NCBI RefSeq assembly: GCF_009755665.1
Contig: NZ_CP046622.1
Coordinates: 372,001 to 436,000, forward strand
Source: Variovorax paradoxus
GTDB taxonomy: Bacteria > Pseudomonadota > Gammaproteobacteria > Burkholderiales > Burkholderiaceae_C
Length of the DNA stretch: 64,000 nt
Direction of reading: 5' to 3'
Part shown: one piece after another, positions 7,461 through 15,382 of the stretch
Layout of the letters: each line of letters starts with the position of its first letter
Position numbering within the stretch: position 1 is the first letter of the stretch
Position numbers and translations under genes: made by a program
Notes under the pieces: model-generated
Databases searched by the model: none
The model's input: the letters and a program-made list of their open reading frames with translations, nothing else
Told to the model about the DNA's origin: nothing

Positions 7461-7964
7461 CTAGGTCTCAGAATTTGAACCCGGCTCTAGGCTGAATTCC
7501 GACAAACGGAACGGCTGAGTGAAGCGAACGCCGTTGAATGTGTGTGTGCAGCATTTGCATTCCGGAGCCAGGCTGGATGGTCCAAGCTTCGGATTGACCC
7601 GTTGCAGAAGGCCGCTGTCATCGACATAGAGACCACTGTAGTACGACGACTCTCCGGCGCGTACGAACTCGTCACGGTCGCATTCGGTCAACGCGACCAG
7701 CCAGAAAATCGGATCGGCGCGATCGAGCCGGCTAACTGCCTCGGAGTACACCTCGTTCCAAGGTTTGCCTACATGCGCCAGCAGGAACTTGAAAAGAGGC
7801 GTGTAGTCACGACCGCGATGCTCTTTGGCGTGCATTGAACTTCGCTTCGCATCGGAGTGGGCTCCTTTCTTTGTGTTCCGCTGGTCACGATAGTCTCCAC
7901 CGACCCTGATCTGCGGCCGGTGGGCCGTTGTGTTCTCCTTACGAAAGAGGGGGGACTTGTGCAT
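7461..7964 (-). CDS. Conserved-looking hypothetical protein, 167 aa
   Basis: The first 45 residues are basic and polar (HKSPLFRKENTTAHRPQ, then KKGAHSDAKRSSMHAKEHRG). A compact part follows: DYTPLFKFLLAHVGKPWNEV, then IFWLVA, then ESSYYSGLYVDDSGLLQRVN, and a Cys cluster C-K-C-C-T-H-T-F-N-G near residue 140. The C-K-C-C/His cluster could bind metal. There is no signal peptide or membrane segment. The ATG at 7964 has a weak ribosome site. It is the first gene of a pair with the one ending at 7041. I do not recognise a named family; function unknown. Confidence 0.6.
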   Translation of the reverse strand: MHKSPLFRKENTTAHRPQIRVGGDYRDQRNTKKGAHSDAKRSSMHAKEHRGRDYTPLFKFLLAHVGKPWNEVYSEAVSRLDRADPIFWLVALTECDRDEFVRAGESSYYSGLYVDDSGLLQRVNPKLGPSSLAPECKCCTHTFNGVRFTQPFRLSEFSLEPGSNSET

Positions 7965-8036
7965 TTTGTGATAGAGCGAACGGGAGGGGCGTGGCCAACT
8001 TCAGCTTCTGGCCGCATTCTGTCCTTGCTGGCGAGG

Positions 8037-8288
8037 TCAGGAAAAGACGAATGTCAGAACCGCGAACATGGCCAAAATGAATATGAAAGCAAGCCCGTCG
8101 AAAAACATGACGCTACGGGCGACAAGGCGAGGCAGGCTCGCGGCGAACGTTCGCAATCGGTCTGCGGACGGATGGCCGCGAGGATACATCGCCGCTACGA
8201 CCAGGCAGCCAAAGAGGACCAGTGCGCCGAGCGAAAGTGCCACGGCTGCGAAGGCCAGCAGAAACCCAAACGCAGGAAAGTTGTTCAT
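8037..8288 (-). CDS. Small membrane protein, 83 aa
   Basis: Two hydrophobic helices are clear: residues 6-33 (FGFLLAFAAVALSLGALVLF and on) and residues 58-82 (VMFFDGLAFIFILAMFAVLT and on). They are separated by a basic, Pro-containing loop (YPRGHPSADRLR). No known domain is evident. It is read leftward, and motif copy 10 lies 24 bases upstream of its ATG. The ribosome site is weak, but the amphipathic layout makes a random frame unlikely. Role unknown. Confidence 0.5.
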   Translation of the reverse strand: MNNFPAFGFLLAFAAVALSLGALVLFGCLVVAAMYPRGHPSADRLRTFAASLPRLVARSVMFFDGLAFIFILAMFAVLTFVFS

Positions 8289-8311
8289 CAGTTAGTGCAA
8301 CGTGAGTGCTT

Positions 8312-8334
8312 GCGAAGGTCCGATCTTGGCCGAG
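8312..8334 (-). repeat. Island motif, copy 10
   Basis: Reverse orientation: the minus strand reads CTCGGCCAAGATCGGACCTT. It lies just upstream of the leftward small membrane protein gene. Confidence 0.65.
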
Positions 8335-8399
8335 TGCGGGCTCTGCCTTAACGGACTCGAAGTCGCCTCGAGATCGAGAGCAAGGACGCAGCTAGCGCG

Positions 8400-9131
8400 C
8401 TAAACATCGAGCGCTCGCTGCCTGCGAATCTGACGTTTCTCTTCAGCATTAGGCGGCTTGCAAGCGTCGGAACGACGGCGTCGGAGGGACTTTATCGCGG
8501 TAGATCTTGCGCGCATCGCCCCAGGATCGTTCACCGTCTGGGCTTCTGCCCACTCCAATGAACCTTCGATGGGCGCCCCTCTCAACGCGCACAGGCAAAG
8601 CGTCTGCTGATATGCCATCCCGGAGTTGGAGAAGGTTCTGATCACCAGCTCTTGCAGTTTTTTCTGTTGTTCTTGCGGCGGCACCAACCCGTCATCGAAG
8701 CTCGTCAATCCGTTTAATGCGCCCAGCGCTCGCCAGAACGGGTCATCTGGCTCGTCCGATAGAGCGGTGGTCGACATGCAGTAGTCCAACAACACCGTTA
8801 CGCTAGATTCAGAGCGAACTTCGCTTAAAACCGCAATGGCAAATGTTGCAAGTGCTCGATCGGCGAGCAACTGCTTCAGTGAGGCGATGCCGCCGCGGCC
8901 GTAGGCAATGCAGGCTGCAGCCCACCGCGCGAGCGGCGTTACTCTTTTTCCGTCTGCCAGTACGCCGTCCTCGTGCCATCCATGCTGCTTGCAGAGCCGC
9001 TCAATCTCATCAGCACCGTCCGCGCCGTACGCGAGTGAAAACCGAATCAAGTCTTCCGGATGAACCGCGCCACCGTAGGACAATGGGCCGGAGCCCTTGG
9101 CGGCCTTGCGGGCAAGATCATTGAATTTCAT
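8400..9131 (-). CDS. Hypothetical helical-repeat protein, 243 aa
   Basis: Started at the internal Met at 9131 (MKFNDLARKAAKG), since the longer frame to 9182 begins with a low-complexity leader. The protein is almost all alpha-helical: a segment PEDLIRFSLAYGADGADEIE, then TPLARWAAACIAYGRGG and LKQLLADRALATFAIAVLSE. The pattern is reminiscent of HEAT-like repeats, with a basic tail (KSLRRRRSDACK, then EKRQIRRQRALDV). No catalytic motif is seen. It follows the DUF5071 gene on the same strand, 150 bases away with motif copy 11 in the gap, so it is probably a separate unit. Function unknown. Confidence 0.6.
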   Translation of the reverse strand: MKFNDLARKAAKGSGPLSYGGAVHPEDLIRFSLAYGADGADEIERLCKQHGWHEDGVLADGKRVTPLARWAAACIAYGRGGIASLKQLLADRALATFAIAVLSEVRSESSVTVLLDYCMSTTALSDEPDDPFWRALGALNGLTSFDDGLVPPQEQQKKLQELVIRTFSNSGMAYQQTLCLCALRGAPIEGSLEWAEAQTVNDPGAMRARSTAIKSLRRRRSDACKPPNAEEKRQIRRQRALDV

Positions 9132-9195
9132 CGGAGTTCGGCAGGCGTGCTTGCGGCGATTATGTTGTTCGCCAGCTGCCATCTAGGCCAACGTG

Positions 9196-9217
9196 GCGAA
9201 GGTCTGCTTTGGCCGGA
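9196..9217 (-). repeat. Island motif, copy 11
   Basis: Reverse orientation: the minus strand reads TCCGGCCAAAGCAGACCTTC. It lies upstream of the leftward gene starting at 9131. Confidence 0.6.
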
Positions 9218-9283
9218 TGTTGCCACAAGCGGCGGAGCAGAGATGAGCCAGAGGTGCCTTCCCAATCCTCAATAGCGTCCTGC

Positions 9284-9694
9284 TCAGGCGGCCCTCTTCG
9301 CAAGAATCCTGCGAGCGATCACATCAACCCCTTCGTCGGTTTCGCCTGCGCTCGGGTTCAGGGCCATGCGCAGAAGGTGCGGCTCGACCGCCGCCGCGAG
9401 TTGAGATGACGGATCAACAAGTTTCTCGAGTACCCAGTACTTCCAGACGTAATCCTCGGATTCGAAGATCGCGTGCAAATGAGGTGCCAGCGGCTCACCA
9501 ATTCCGGCCAAGAAGGGAGTGAGGACCTTTGTGACAGGCCAGTTGATGTCTTGCATCCAGGCGAGCAACGCAGGAAGCAGCGCGTCGACGGCTGGGTAGC
9601 CGAGAGCGACGATTGCTTCTGCCTTTGGGAGATCGTGTTTGTCGACTGGTAGAAGGTGCGCCGTGTTGGGCAAAAAATTCTCCTTCCTCTTCAA
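9284..9694 (-). CDS. DUF5071 domain protein, 136 aa
   Basis: The protein matches the DUF5071 layout as I recall it. It opens with LLPVDKHDLPKAEAIVALGY, then LLAWMQDINWPV (the characteristic W-x-x-D-x-N-W-P-V), a helix LAPHLHAIFESEDYVWKYWV, and a C-terminal helix with Glu/Pro. This is a small HEAT-like domain found in scattered accessory loci; its biochemical role is unknown. No signal peptide. Its ATG lies 2 bases from motif copy 12, so the repeat forms its leader. It is one of the few island genes with a recognisable family. Confidence 0.7.
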   Translation of the reverse strand: MKRKENFLPNTAHLLPVDKHDLPKAEAIVALGYPAVDALLPALLAWMQDINWPVTKVLTPFLAGIGEPLAPHLHAIFESEDYVWKYWVLEKLVDPSSQLAAAVEPHLLRMALNPSAGETDEGVDVIARRILAKRAA

Positions 9695-9696
9695 CA

Positions 9697-9725
9697 GCCG
9701 CTATTGGCCGACTGTAGCCGGTCGC
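9697..9725 (-). repeat. Island motif, extended copy 12
   Basis: Reverse orientation: the minus strand begins GCGACCGGCTACAGTCGGCC and continues AATAGCGGC. It is the cleanest extended copy, immediately upstream of the DUF5071 gene. Confidence 0.75.
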
Positions 9726-9818
9726 GCTATCGTCGCGAAGGGCCCCTACCGGCCGTCTCCGGCTCCCAAAGCAGCCCATCTAGAACATCGAATTTGTTCC
9801 GCACCGACGATAGGTGTT

Positions 9819-10385
9819 TTAGGCGTTCACAACGTATGTGCCTGCAGCATGGTCGCCGAGGCGTCTGTTTTCACGGCCGAGGGCAAATAGCCAATCAATG
9901 AAGCCCAGTCCATTAAACGCGTTGCGGACTAGAGAGCGAGGCAGGCTGCATGAGTCACCTGTAGCCCTCTCCAAAACCTTGATCTTGAGGAGTCGCTTCC
10001 CGAAGCTTTGACCGTTCAGGCCATCCTTGAAAAACAAGTATGTCAAGGCTACCCCGATGGATGCGTATCCAACCAAATCAGAGAAGGTCTTCGGGGTGTA
10101 CAGATATATTGGGAAGTTCACACCGAACAGCACGAAGAAGAGTCCAGCATAGTCGAGTGTCGCAGCTACAAATCGCCTCCACAGCGGAGCCAGCAATGAC
10201 TGGTCGAGCGGGCGCAGCGCAGAGGCGCTGGCAGGCACTGTAGAAAAAGAGTGCGCAACATCCCGCGACGCCAATTCAGCTTCGAGCACGACCTTGGCCT
10301 CAGGCGTCAGGTCAGTCGAGCGAAGACGGATCAACTCGTCGGATTCAAAGCGGTCGTAGTGTTGCCTGAGATATGCGGCGTCCAT
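9819..10385 (-). CDS. RDD-family membrane protein, 188 aa
   Basis: Started at the ATG at 10385, which has AGAGGG six bases upstream; the 17-codon longer frame lacks one. The first 60 residues are soluble and helical (YLRQHYDRFESDELIRLRST, then a Glu-rich helix). The RDD domain follows: LWRRFVAATLDYAGLFFVLF with its Arg and Asp, a second helix around VGYASIGVALTYLFF, the loop DGLNGQSFGKRLLKIKV with the family's G-x-S-x-G-K-R, and RRLGDHAAGTYVV near the end. RDD proteins are inner-membrane proteins of mostly unknown transport or processing function. Motif copy 13 lies upstream. Confidence 0.75.
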   Translation of the reverse strand: MDAAYLRQHYDRFESDELIRLRSTDLTPEAKVVLEAELASRDVAHSFSTVPASASALRPLDQSLLAPLWRRFVAATLDYAGLFFVLFGVNFPIYLYTPKTFSDLVGYASIGVALTYLFFKDGLNGQSFGKRLLKIKVLERATGDSCSLPRSLVRNAFNGLGFIDWLFALGRENRRLGDHAAGTYVVNA

Positions 10386-10498
10386 GTTTCCCTCTGTCAA
10401 TTCGGATTTTTGTATGCCGACGCCAAAAGACGGCACTTAGTCGATTGTTATCTAAGACTCGGTCAGCGCGCACGCGCTTTCGAGGGCCGAGGCCGACA

Positions 10499-10528
10499 GG
10501 CCGCTTTTGGCCGACCATAGCCGGTCGC
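10499..10528 (-). repeat. Island motif, extended copy 13
   Basis: Reverse orientation: the minus strand begins GCGACCGGCTATGGTCGGCC and continues AAAAGCGGCC. It lies in the divergent gap between the RDD gene and the AraC-type gene; a partial copy follows near 10530-10552. The gap (10386-10621) shows no other feature. Confidence 0.75.
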
Positions 10529-10621
10529 TTGCGAGCGGCAACTCTTGGCCATGGAGGCGAGGTGTGTCTGCACAGCAAATTCGGTCAAGACGCGAAGCCA
10601 TCCCTTTGACATGATCCAGCC

Positions 10622-11500
10622 ATGAACAGCACGGCACCACCAGTCCTCGACCCGCTCTCGAGCGTCGTTGCCTGGATAGAGCTGCAGCTCGACCAATCGT
10701 TGACTCTGGAGTTGGTCGCGGCGCAGGTTGGCCTGTCGCCATATCACTTCTCACGGCTGTTCACCGCACGCATGGGCCGCAGCGTCATGGCCTATGTGCG
10801 CGGCCGCAGACTCGTGCGCGGGGCCCGACGGCTCTGCGATGAGCCAGACCTGAAGCTCGTCGATCTTGCGTTCGACTGCGGATTCGAATCCCAGGAGGCG
10901 TTCACGCGCGCGTTCAAGCGCCTGTTCGGCGTCTCCCCGGGCCGGTTCCGCAGCGGATTTGCGGTCGAACCCATTGAAGGCCAATATCCTATGAACCTCC
11001 CTCCTGCACAGAATACATCCGTCTCTCGTTTGCCCGAGCTCGTAGCGATGCCCGCTTTCCGCGTCGCCGGCCCTTCGCGCCGCTTCGACGAGGCTACCAA
11101 GTCGGAGATCCCGCAGTTGTGGTCCGCGTTGATCGGTGCGCTGCCATTCGCAGGCCAGGTCCAGAGCTGGGCGACCTATGGTGTTGTCTCCATTGCTGAC
11201 AAGGCTGAGGGCTGTTTTCAGTACATGGCAGGTGTCGGTGTCGAATCCACCTGCGTGCCGCCGTCCAATTTCTCGACGATGGAGATCCCGGCCGCAACCT
11301 ACGTCGTGTTCCGAATCACCCTCAATGGCACGGCGCTGCAACCGCAGGTCAAAGAGGCTCTGGCATCCATATGGGGCGAGTTGATCCCGACCTCCGGCTT
11401 GAAGGTCGCCAACGGTCCCGACTTTGAGCTCTATGACGGCCGTTTCGATCCACAGCAGCCAGGAGCATTTATCGATTTCCACGTTCCCGTGGAGGCCTGA
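10622..11500 (+). CDS. AraC-family regulator with GyrI-like effector domain
   Basis: 292 residues. Residues 10-110 form the AraC DNA-binding region with two helix-turn-helix units: LTLELVAAQVGLSPYHFSRL and VDLAFDCGFESQEAFTRAFK, closing with FGVSPGRFR. Residues about 135-292 form a GyrI-like (SOUL/Rob-type) domain: VAMPAFRVAGPSRRFDEATK, then ATYVVFRITLNG and FELYDGRFDPQQPGAF. This is the Rob/SoxS-like order of domains, in which a small hydrophobic ligand is bound by the C-terminal part to control stress or efflux genes. It is the last gene of the island; motif copy 14 follows 14 bases after its stop. Confidence 0.85.
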   Translation: MNSTAPPVLDPLSSVVAWIELQLDQSLTLELVAAQVGLSPYHFSRLFTARMGRSVMAYVRGRRLVRGARRLCDEPDLKLVDLAFDCGFESQEAFTRAFKRLFGVSPGRFRSGFAVEPIEGQYPMNLPPAQNTSVSRLPELVAMPAFRVAGPSRRFDEATKSEIPQLWSALIGALPFAGQVQSWATYGVVSIADKAEGCFQYMAGVGVESTCVPPSNFSTMEIPAATYVVFRITLNGTALQPQVKEALASIWGELIPTSGLKVANGPDFELYDGRFDPQQPGAFIDFHVPVEA

Positions 11501-11514
11501 ATTGAAGGAAGGCG

Positions 11515-11539
11515 GCGAATGTCCGCTGCTGGCCGACTT
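11515..11539 (-). repeat. Island motif, copy 14
   Basis: Reverse orientation: the minus strand reads AGTCGGCCAGCAGCGGACAT then TCGC. It is the last copy found, and no further one appears in the remaining 52 kb. The gap 11501-11679 holds nothing else I can name. Confidence 0.7.
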
Positions 11540-11679
11540 GTAGTTTCGCGACAGGTCAGCGCACAGCGGCGCTGCTAGGGAACAAGCGGAGAAAGGGCAC
11601 AGCCGCATCGGATGGCACTTTCGCCGCGGGCCGCGACCGCCCCTTGGAGGTGAGGCTGCGCCGGGCGGGGCAGAAGACC

Positions 11680-12625
11680 TCAGGCAGCCGGCTCCTTTGT
11701 CACGAGCCAGATGCCGCCGCAGACTAGCACCGTGGCCGCCGCGTAGCGCCAATCCAAGAGGCTCTCATGCAGGAAGAGGCTCGACAAGGCCACACCGAAG
11801 ACCGGCACCATAAAGTTGAAGGCCGTAATCATGCTCACGCGGTTGTATTTGAGCAGCAGGCTCCAGATGGAGATCGCCAGTGAGGACAGTACAGCCAATG
11901 TACACCAGTAGCGCCGTCGAGGCGGGAGTGAAGCCCGAAAGATGGCCACCGCTCGCGTATCCGCCCACCAGCAGTGCGGCACCGCCAATTGACAGCTGCA
12001 ATCCCGTCATCACGATCGGATCGATGCCCTGGGAGATGCGCTTGCCGTAGATGCTCGCAGCGGCCAGAACCAAAGCCGCAATGACCACGAAGCCTTCGCC
12101 GAGCAACGTGAATTCGAAGGACGGGATGCCGCCCAAGCCTGACCCGAGGTTAACCACCATCACGCCCGCGAAACCCGCGATGCACCCCACCACCTTGTTG
12201 AAGCTCAGTCGATCGTTGTGGAAGATGAAGTGCGCCAGCAGCACGCTGAAGAAGGTGCCGGTGGCGTTCATGATCGAACTCTTCACCCCGCTGGTGTACG
12301 CCAGGCCGACGTAGAAGAACACGTATTGCAGCGTCGTCTGTGTCAGGCCCAGTAGCGAGATCTGCGTCCACTCCCGCCGCGTGAAGCCTCGCACCGCCTG
12401 GCCACTGGCCACGGCGTAGACCAGCAGGAGCAGGCCCGCGACCAGGAAACGCCAGCCTGCGAAGACGAGCTTGGAGGGCACGTCGGCAGGGGCAATGCCG
12501 AACAACGCATATCCGCCCTTGATGGCCGGATACGAACTGCCCCAGAGCACGCAGCACAGAAGGGCGAGAAAAAAAACGACTCTGCGGTTCGTCAAAAAGG
12601 GATGGGCGGGGTTGGCAGGGTGCAT
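11680..12625 (-). pseudogene. EamA/DMT-family transporter gene with a frameshift
   Basis: Read leftward from Met at 12625 (MHPANPAHPFLTNRR). The first nine helices are in one frame, starting VVFFLALLCCVLWGSSYPAI and including the second EamA repeat at VVIAALVLAAASIYGKR. After LLVYIG, near 11900, the match moves to another frame: AVLSSLAISIWSLLLKYN, FMVPVFGVALSSLFLHES, and the end VLVCGGIWLVTKE. One extra base, in the run ATTGGCTG as read on the minus strand, explains it. A repaired product would be about 315 residues with ten helices, a normal EamA exporter length. It is either inactive or a sequencing error. Confidence 0.75.
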
Positions 12626-12861
12626 GAACAGGCAAAAGAGATCACGGAGTGCGAGCGGTGCGTAGCCGTAGTAGTCAGCGGACGCCAGACCGCGCGTCGA
12701 AACGCGTCTGCTAAAGATGGAGCGCTTGCGTAAAAGCCCTCGATTGTCTCCGGGGGCAATGCTACGGCGCATGGGCGGTCAAGAACAAAGGGTCCGCGAG
12801 GCAGGGTAAAAATTCGATAGTCAGTGAGAACCGACTCATGCGGACTTTTGCCTGCCGTCGA

Positions 12862-14085
12862 TTACCCGCGCAGCAGTTGCGTCGCCGTGTGGATCAACAG
12901 CCCCACCAGCCCGCCCACCAGCGTGCCGTTGATGCGGATGAACTGCAGGTCGCGGCCTATGTTGCGTTCGAGTTCCACGGTCATCTCCTCCGCGTTCCAT
13001 TCGGCCACCCGCTCCTCGATGTAGCGGCGGATGTCCTCGCGGTAGCGTTCGATGGCCAGCGGCGCGGCGGCCTCGATCTGCTCGTTGATCCAGCGGCGGA
13101 TCGCTTCGTCGGCCTGCAGGCGCGCGCCCAGCGCTCCGGCCATCGACGCGATGCGCCGGCGGATCGTCGAGTCGCCCCGGCCCAGGTCGTCATGCAGCCA
13201 GGCCAGCAGCTCGCCCCACAACCCATGCAGGTAGTCGCCCAGCGCGGGATGGGCCATGAGCTCGGCGCGGATCTGTTCGCCGCGCTGCTGGAACTCGGGG
13301 TCGAGCTTGAGCCGCACCACGAAGTCGTCGACAAAGTGGTCGAAGCGCTTGCGCATCGGGTGGCCGGGCTCGGCCGCCAGCTCGGCAATGGTGCGCGCTA
13401 CGGCCGCGACGATCTTGCGCGTGGCGAGCTTGGCCGCGACCTGGTCCAGCCCCACGTAGCGCAGCGTCTTTATCTCGCGTGCAATGGCTTCGGTGATGTG
13501 CGCCTGAATCTCTTCGCCTTCGAGCAGGCCGGCCACCTGCTGCAGCACATCGTCGAGCAGGGCCTGGTGGCGCCCGCCCGCGGTGAGTGCGTCCAGCGCC
13601 TGGCCAGTCAGGCGCGAGAGGTCGATCTTCTCCAGGCCCGCGGCCGCGGCACGCCCCATGAAGGCGCGAACCCGCTCGTCATCGAATGCCGAGAGGCCGT
13701 AGCGCGCGGCGGCCACGCCCCATTCGCCCAGCTTCTCGCCGCTGGCGGGGCGGGCCAGCCACTCGGCGATGCGGCCGGCTGCGTCGAACTCCCGCAGCTT
13801 GGCCAGCACCTGCTCGGTGCCGAGAAAGTTGTTGCAGATGAAGCCGGCCAGCTTGGCGCCGATGCGGTCCTTGTTGCTCGGGATGATGGCCGTGTGCGGA
13901 ATCGGCAAACCCAGCGGGTGGCGGAAGAGCGCCACCACCGCGAACCAGTCGGCAATGGCGCCGACCATCGCAGCTTCTGCAAAGGCAGCCACGTAGCCCC
14001 AGGCCGGGTGCTGGCCGTGCAGCGCACTGGCCAGCGCATACAGCAGCGCCGCGGCGCACAGCAAGCCCAGCGCCACGCGCTTCAT
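12862..14085 (-). CDS. DUF445 family membrane protein
   Basis: 407 residues from the Met at 14085 (MKRVALGLLCAAALLYALAS); the longer frame would overlap argE. It has the DUF445/YjiN layout: an N-terminal helix (residues 3-22), then the family block GAIADWFAVVALFRHPLG and IPHTAIIPSNKDRIG, a long amphipathic helical middle, and a C-terminal membrane helix (TLVGGLVGLLIHTATQLL). Both ends are in the inner membrane. Function is unknown in the family. The gene starts 31 bases after the argE stop on the same strand, so the two are probably cotranscribed. Confidence 0.85.
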   Translation of the reverse strand: MKRVALGLLCAAALLYALASALHGQHPAWGYVAAFAEAAMVGAIADWFAVVALFRHPLGLPIPHTAIIPSNKDRIGAKLAGFICNNFLGTEQVLAKLREFDAAGRIAEWLARPASGEKLGEWGVAAARYGLSAFDDERVRAFMGRAAAAGLEKIDLSRLTGQALDALTAGGRHQALLDDVLQQVAGLLEGEEIQAHITEAIAREIKTLRYVGLDQVAAKLATRKIVAAVARTIAELAAEPGHPMRKRFDHFVDDFVVRLKLDPEFQQRGEQIRAELMAHPALGDYLHGLWGELLAWLHDDLGRGDSTIRRRIASMAGALGARLQADEAIRRWINEQIEAAAPLAIERYREDIRRYIEERVAEWNAEEMTVELERNIGRDLQFIRINGTLVGGLVGLLIHTATQLLRG

Positions 14086-14116
14086 GCGTTGCAGCGCGCC
14101 GCTGCCGTGGTGGTCT

Positions 14117-15283
14117 TCAGCCAATGGTGGGCGTGGCCGCAAGGCGTTCCATGAACAGTTCGCAGCGCGCCAGTTGCTCCAGGCTCACAAACTCGTCGGG
14201 CTGGTGCGCCTGGTTGATGCTGCCCGGGCCGCACACCACGGTGGGGATGCCGGCGTTCTTGAAAAGGCCTGCTTCGGTGCCGAAGGCCACCAGCGTGGTG
14301 CGCTCTTCGCCCGCCAGGCGCTGGGCCAGCAGCGTGATGGGATCGTCCGCTGACCCAAGAAAGCTCGGAATCTCGCAGATGGTTTCGAACTTGAAGCCCG
14401 CATCCGGCGCCACCTTTTTCATCGCGGGCTCGATGCTCGCGGCATAGGCCAGCACGTCGGCCTGCATGCGCTTCGCATCGGCCGTGGGAAGGTCCCGGAA
14501 CTCGTAGCGGAACTCGGCGTCGCGCGGCACCACGTTGTCGGCAATGCCGCCGTGGAACTGGCCCACGCTCGCGGTGCTGAAGGGCACGTCGAAGCCTTCG
14601 TAGCGCGGCTCGCTGCGCTCGAAGCCCTCGGCCATGTCGCGCACCTTGCCGACCACGCGGGCCGCCATTTCGATGGCGTTGACCGAATGCGGCGTGAGCG
14701 ACGAATGCGCCTCCTTGCCACGCACGCAGCACTTGTAGCGGTACACGCCCTTGTGCGCGATGGCCGGCACCATGCTGGTGGGCTCGCCCACGATGCAGGC
14801 AAGCGGCTTGATGTTGGCGTCGCGCATGTCGGCGATGAGTTCCTTCACCCCGAAGCAGCCGATTTCTTCTTCATAGCTGAAGGCGAAGTGCACCGCGTAA
14901 GGCGAGTCGCTTTCCAGGAAGCGCTTGGCGTTGGCAAGGGCGATGGCAATGAAGCTCTTCATGTCCGCCGAGCCGCGGCCGTAGAGCCGATCGTTCTGCA
15001 CCACGGCCGAGAGCGGGTCTACGCTCCACTCCTGCCCGTCCCAGGGCACCGTGTCGGTGTGGCCCGAAACGATGACGCCGGCCGGCTTGCCTTCGCCGAG
15101 CGTGGCGAACAGGTTGGCCTTGGTGCGTTCGGCGTTGTAGGTGATGCGGCTTTTGACGCCGAGCGCGGCCAGGTGGCTCTGGGCGAGGTCGATCAGTTCG
15201 AGGTTGCTGTTTGCGCTGATGGTGTTCATGCGCACGAGCGCCTGGGCCAGCGCGAGGCTTTGAGGGGAAAGCGTATGGAGCAT
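14117..15283 (-). CDS. argE: Acetylornithine deacetylase
   Basis: 388 residues, an M20 metallopeptidase of the ArgE group, which cleaves N-acetylornithine to ornithine and acetate in arginine synthesis. Metal and catalytic residues are in place: SGHTDTVPWDG (His and Asp), GRGSADMKSF (bridging Asp), SYEEEIGCFG (catalytic Glu pair), VGEPTSM (Glu ligand) and NQAHQPDEFV (last His). A dimerisation domain lies at about residues 175-295, starting AHKGVYRYKCCVRGKEAHSS. In Burkholderiales most arginine synthesis goes through ArgJ, so this enzyme may act on other N-acyl amino acids. The start at 15283 gives the normal family N-terminus. Confidence 0.85.
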   Translation of the reverse strand: MLHTLSPQSLALAQALVRMNTISANSNLELIDLAQSHLAALGVKSRITYNAERTKANLFATLGEGKPAGVIVSGHTDTVPWDGQEWSVDPLSAVVQNDRLYGRGSADMKSFIAIALANAKRFLESDSPYAVHFAFSYEEEIGCFGVKELIADMRDANIKPLACIVGEPTSMVPAIAHKGVYRYKCCVRGKEAHSSLTPHSVNAIEMAARVVGKVRDMAEGFERSEPRYEGFDVPFSTASVGQFHGGIADNVVPRDAEFRYEFRDLPTADAKRMQADVLAYAASIEPAMKKVAPDAGFKFETICEIPSFLGSADDPITLLAQRLAGEERTTLVAFGTEAGLFKNAGIPTVVCGPGSINQAHQPDEFVSLEQLARCELFMERLAATPTIG

Positions 15284-15382
15284 GCAACAGATTGTCCAAG
15301 AAGTCGGCGCTGCGCGCCGCGATTGCCGGCGCTGTCATGCGAAGCGGGTACCCTGCGCCTCTTTTGGATGGAGAAAAAGACG

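Noticed and set aside
2230..11600. Classic integron cassette array
   Set aside because: No integrase gene and no attC core pair was seen, and gene direction changes within the island. The motif is reported as its own finding.
12838..14154. 438-codon rightward frame over the DUF445 gene
   Set aside because: It is the opposite-strand shadow of a clear membrane protein gene, with His/Arg/Gln-rich low-complexity translation.
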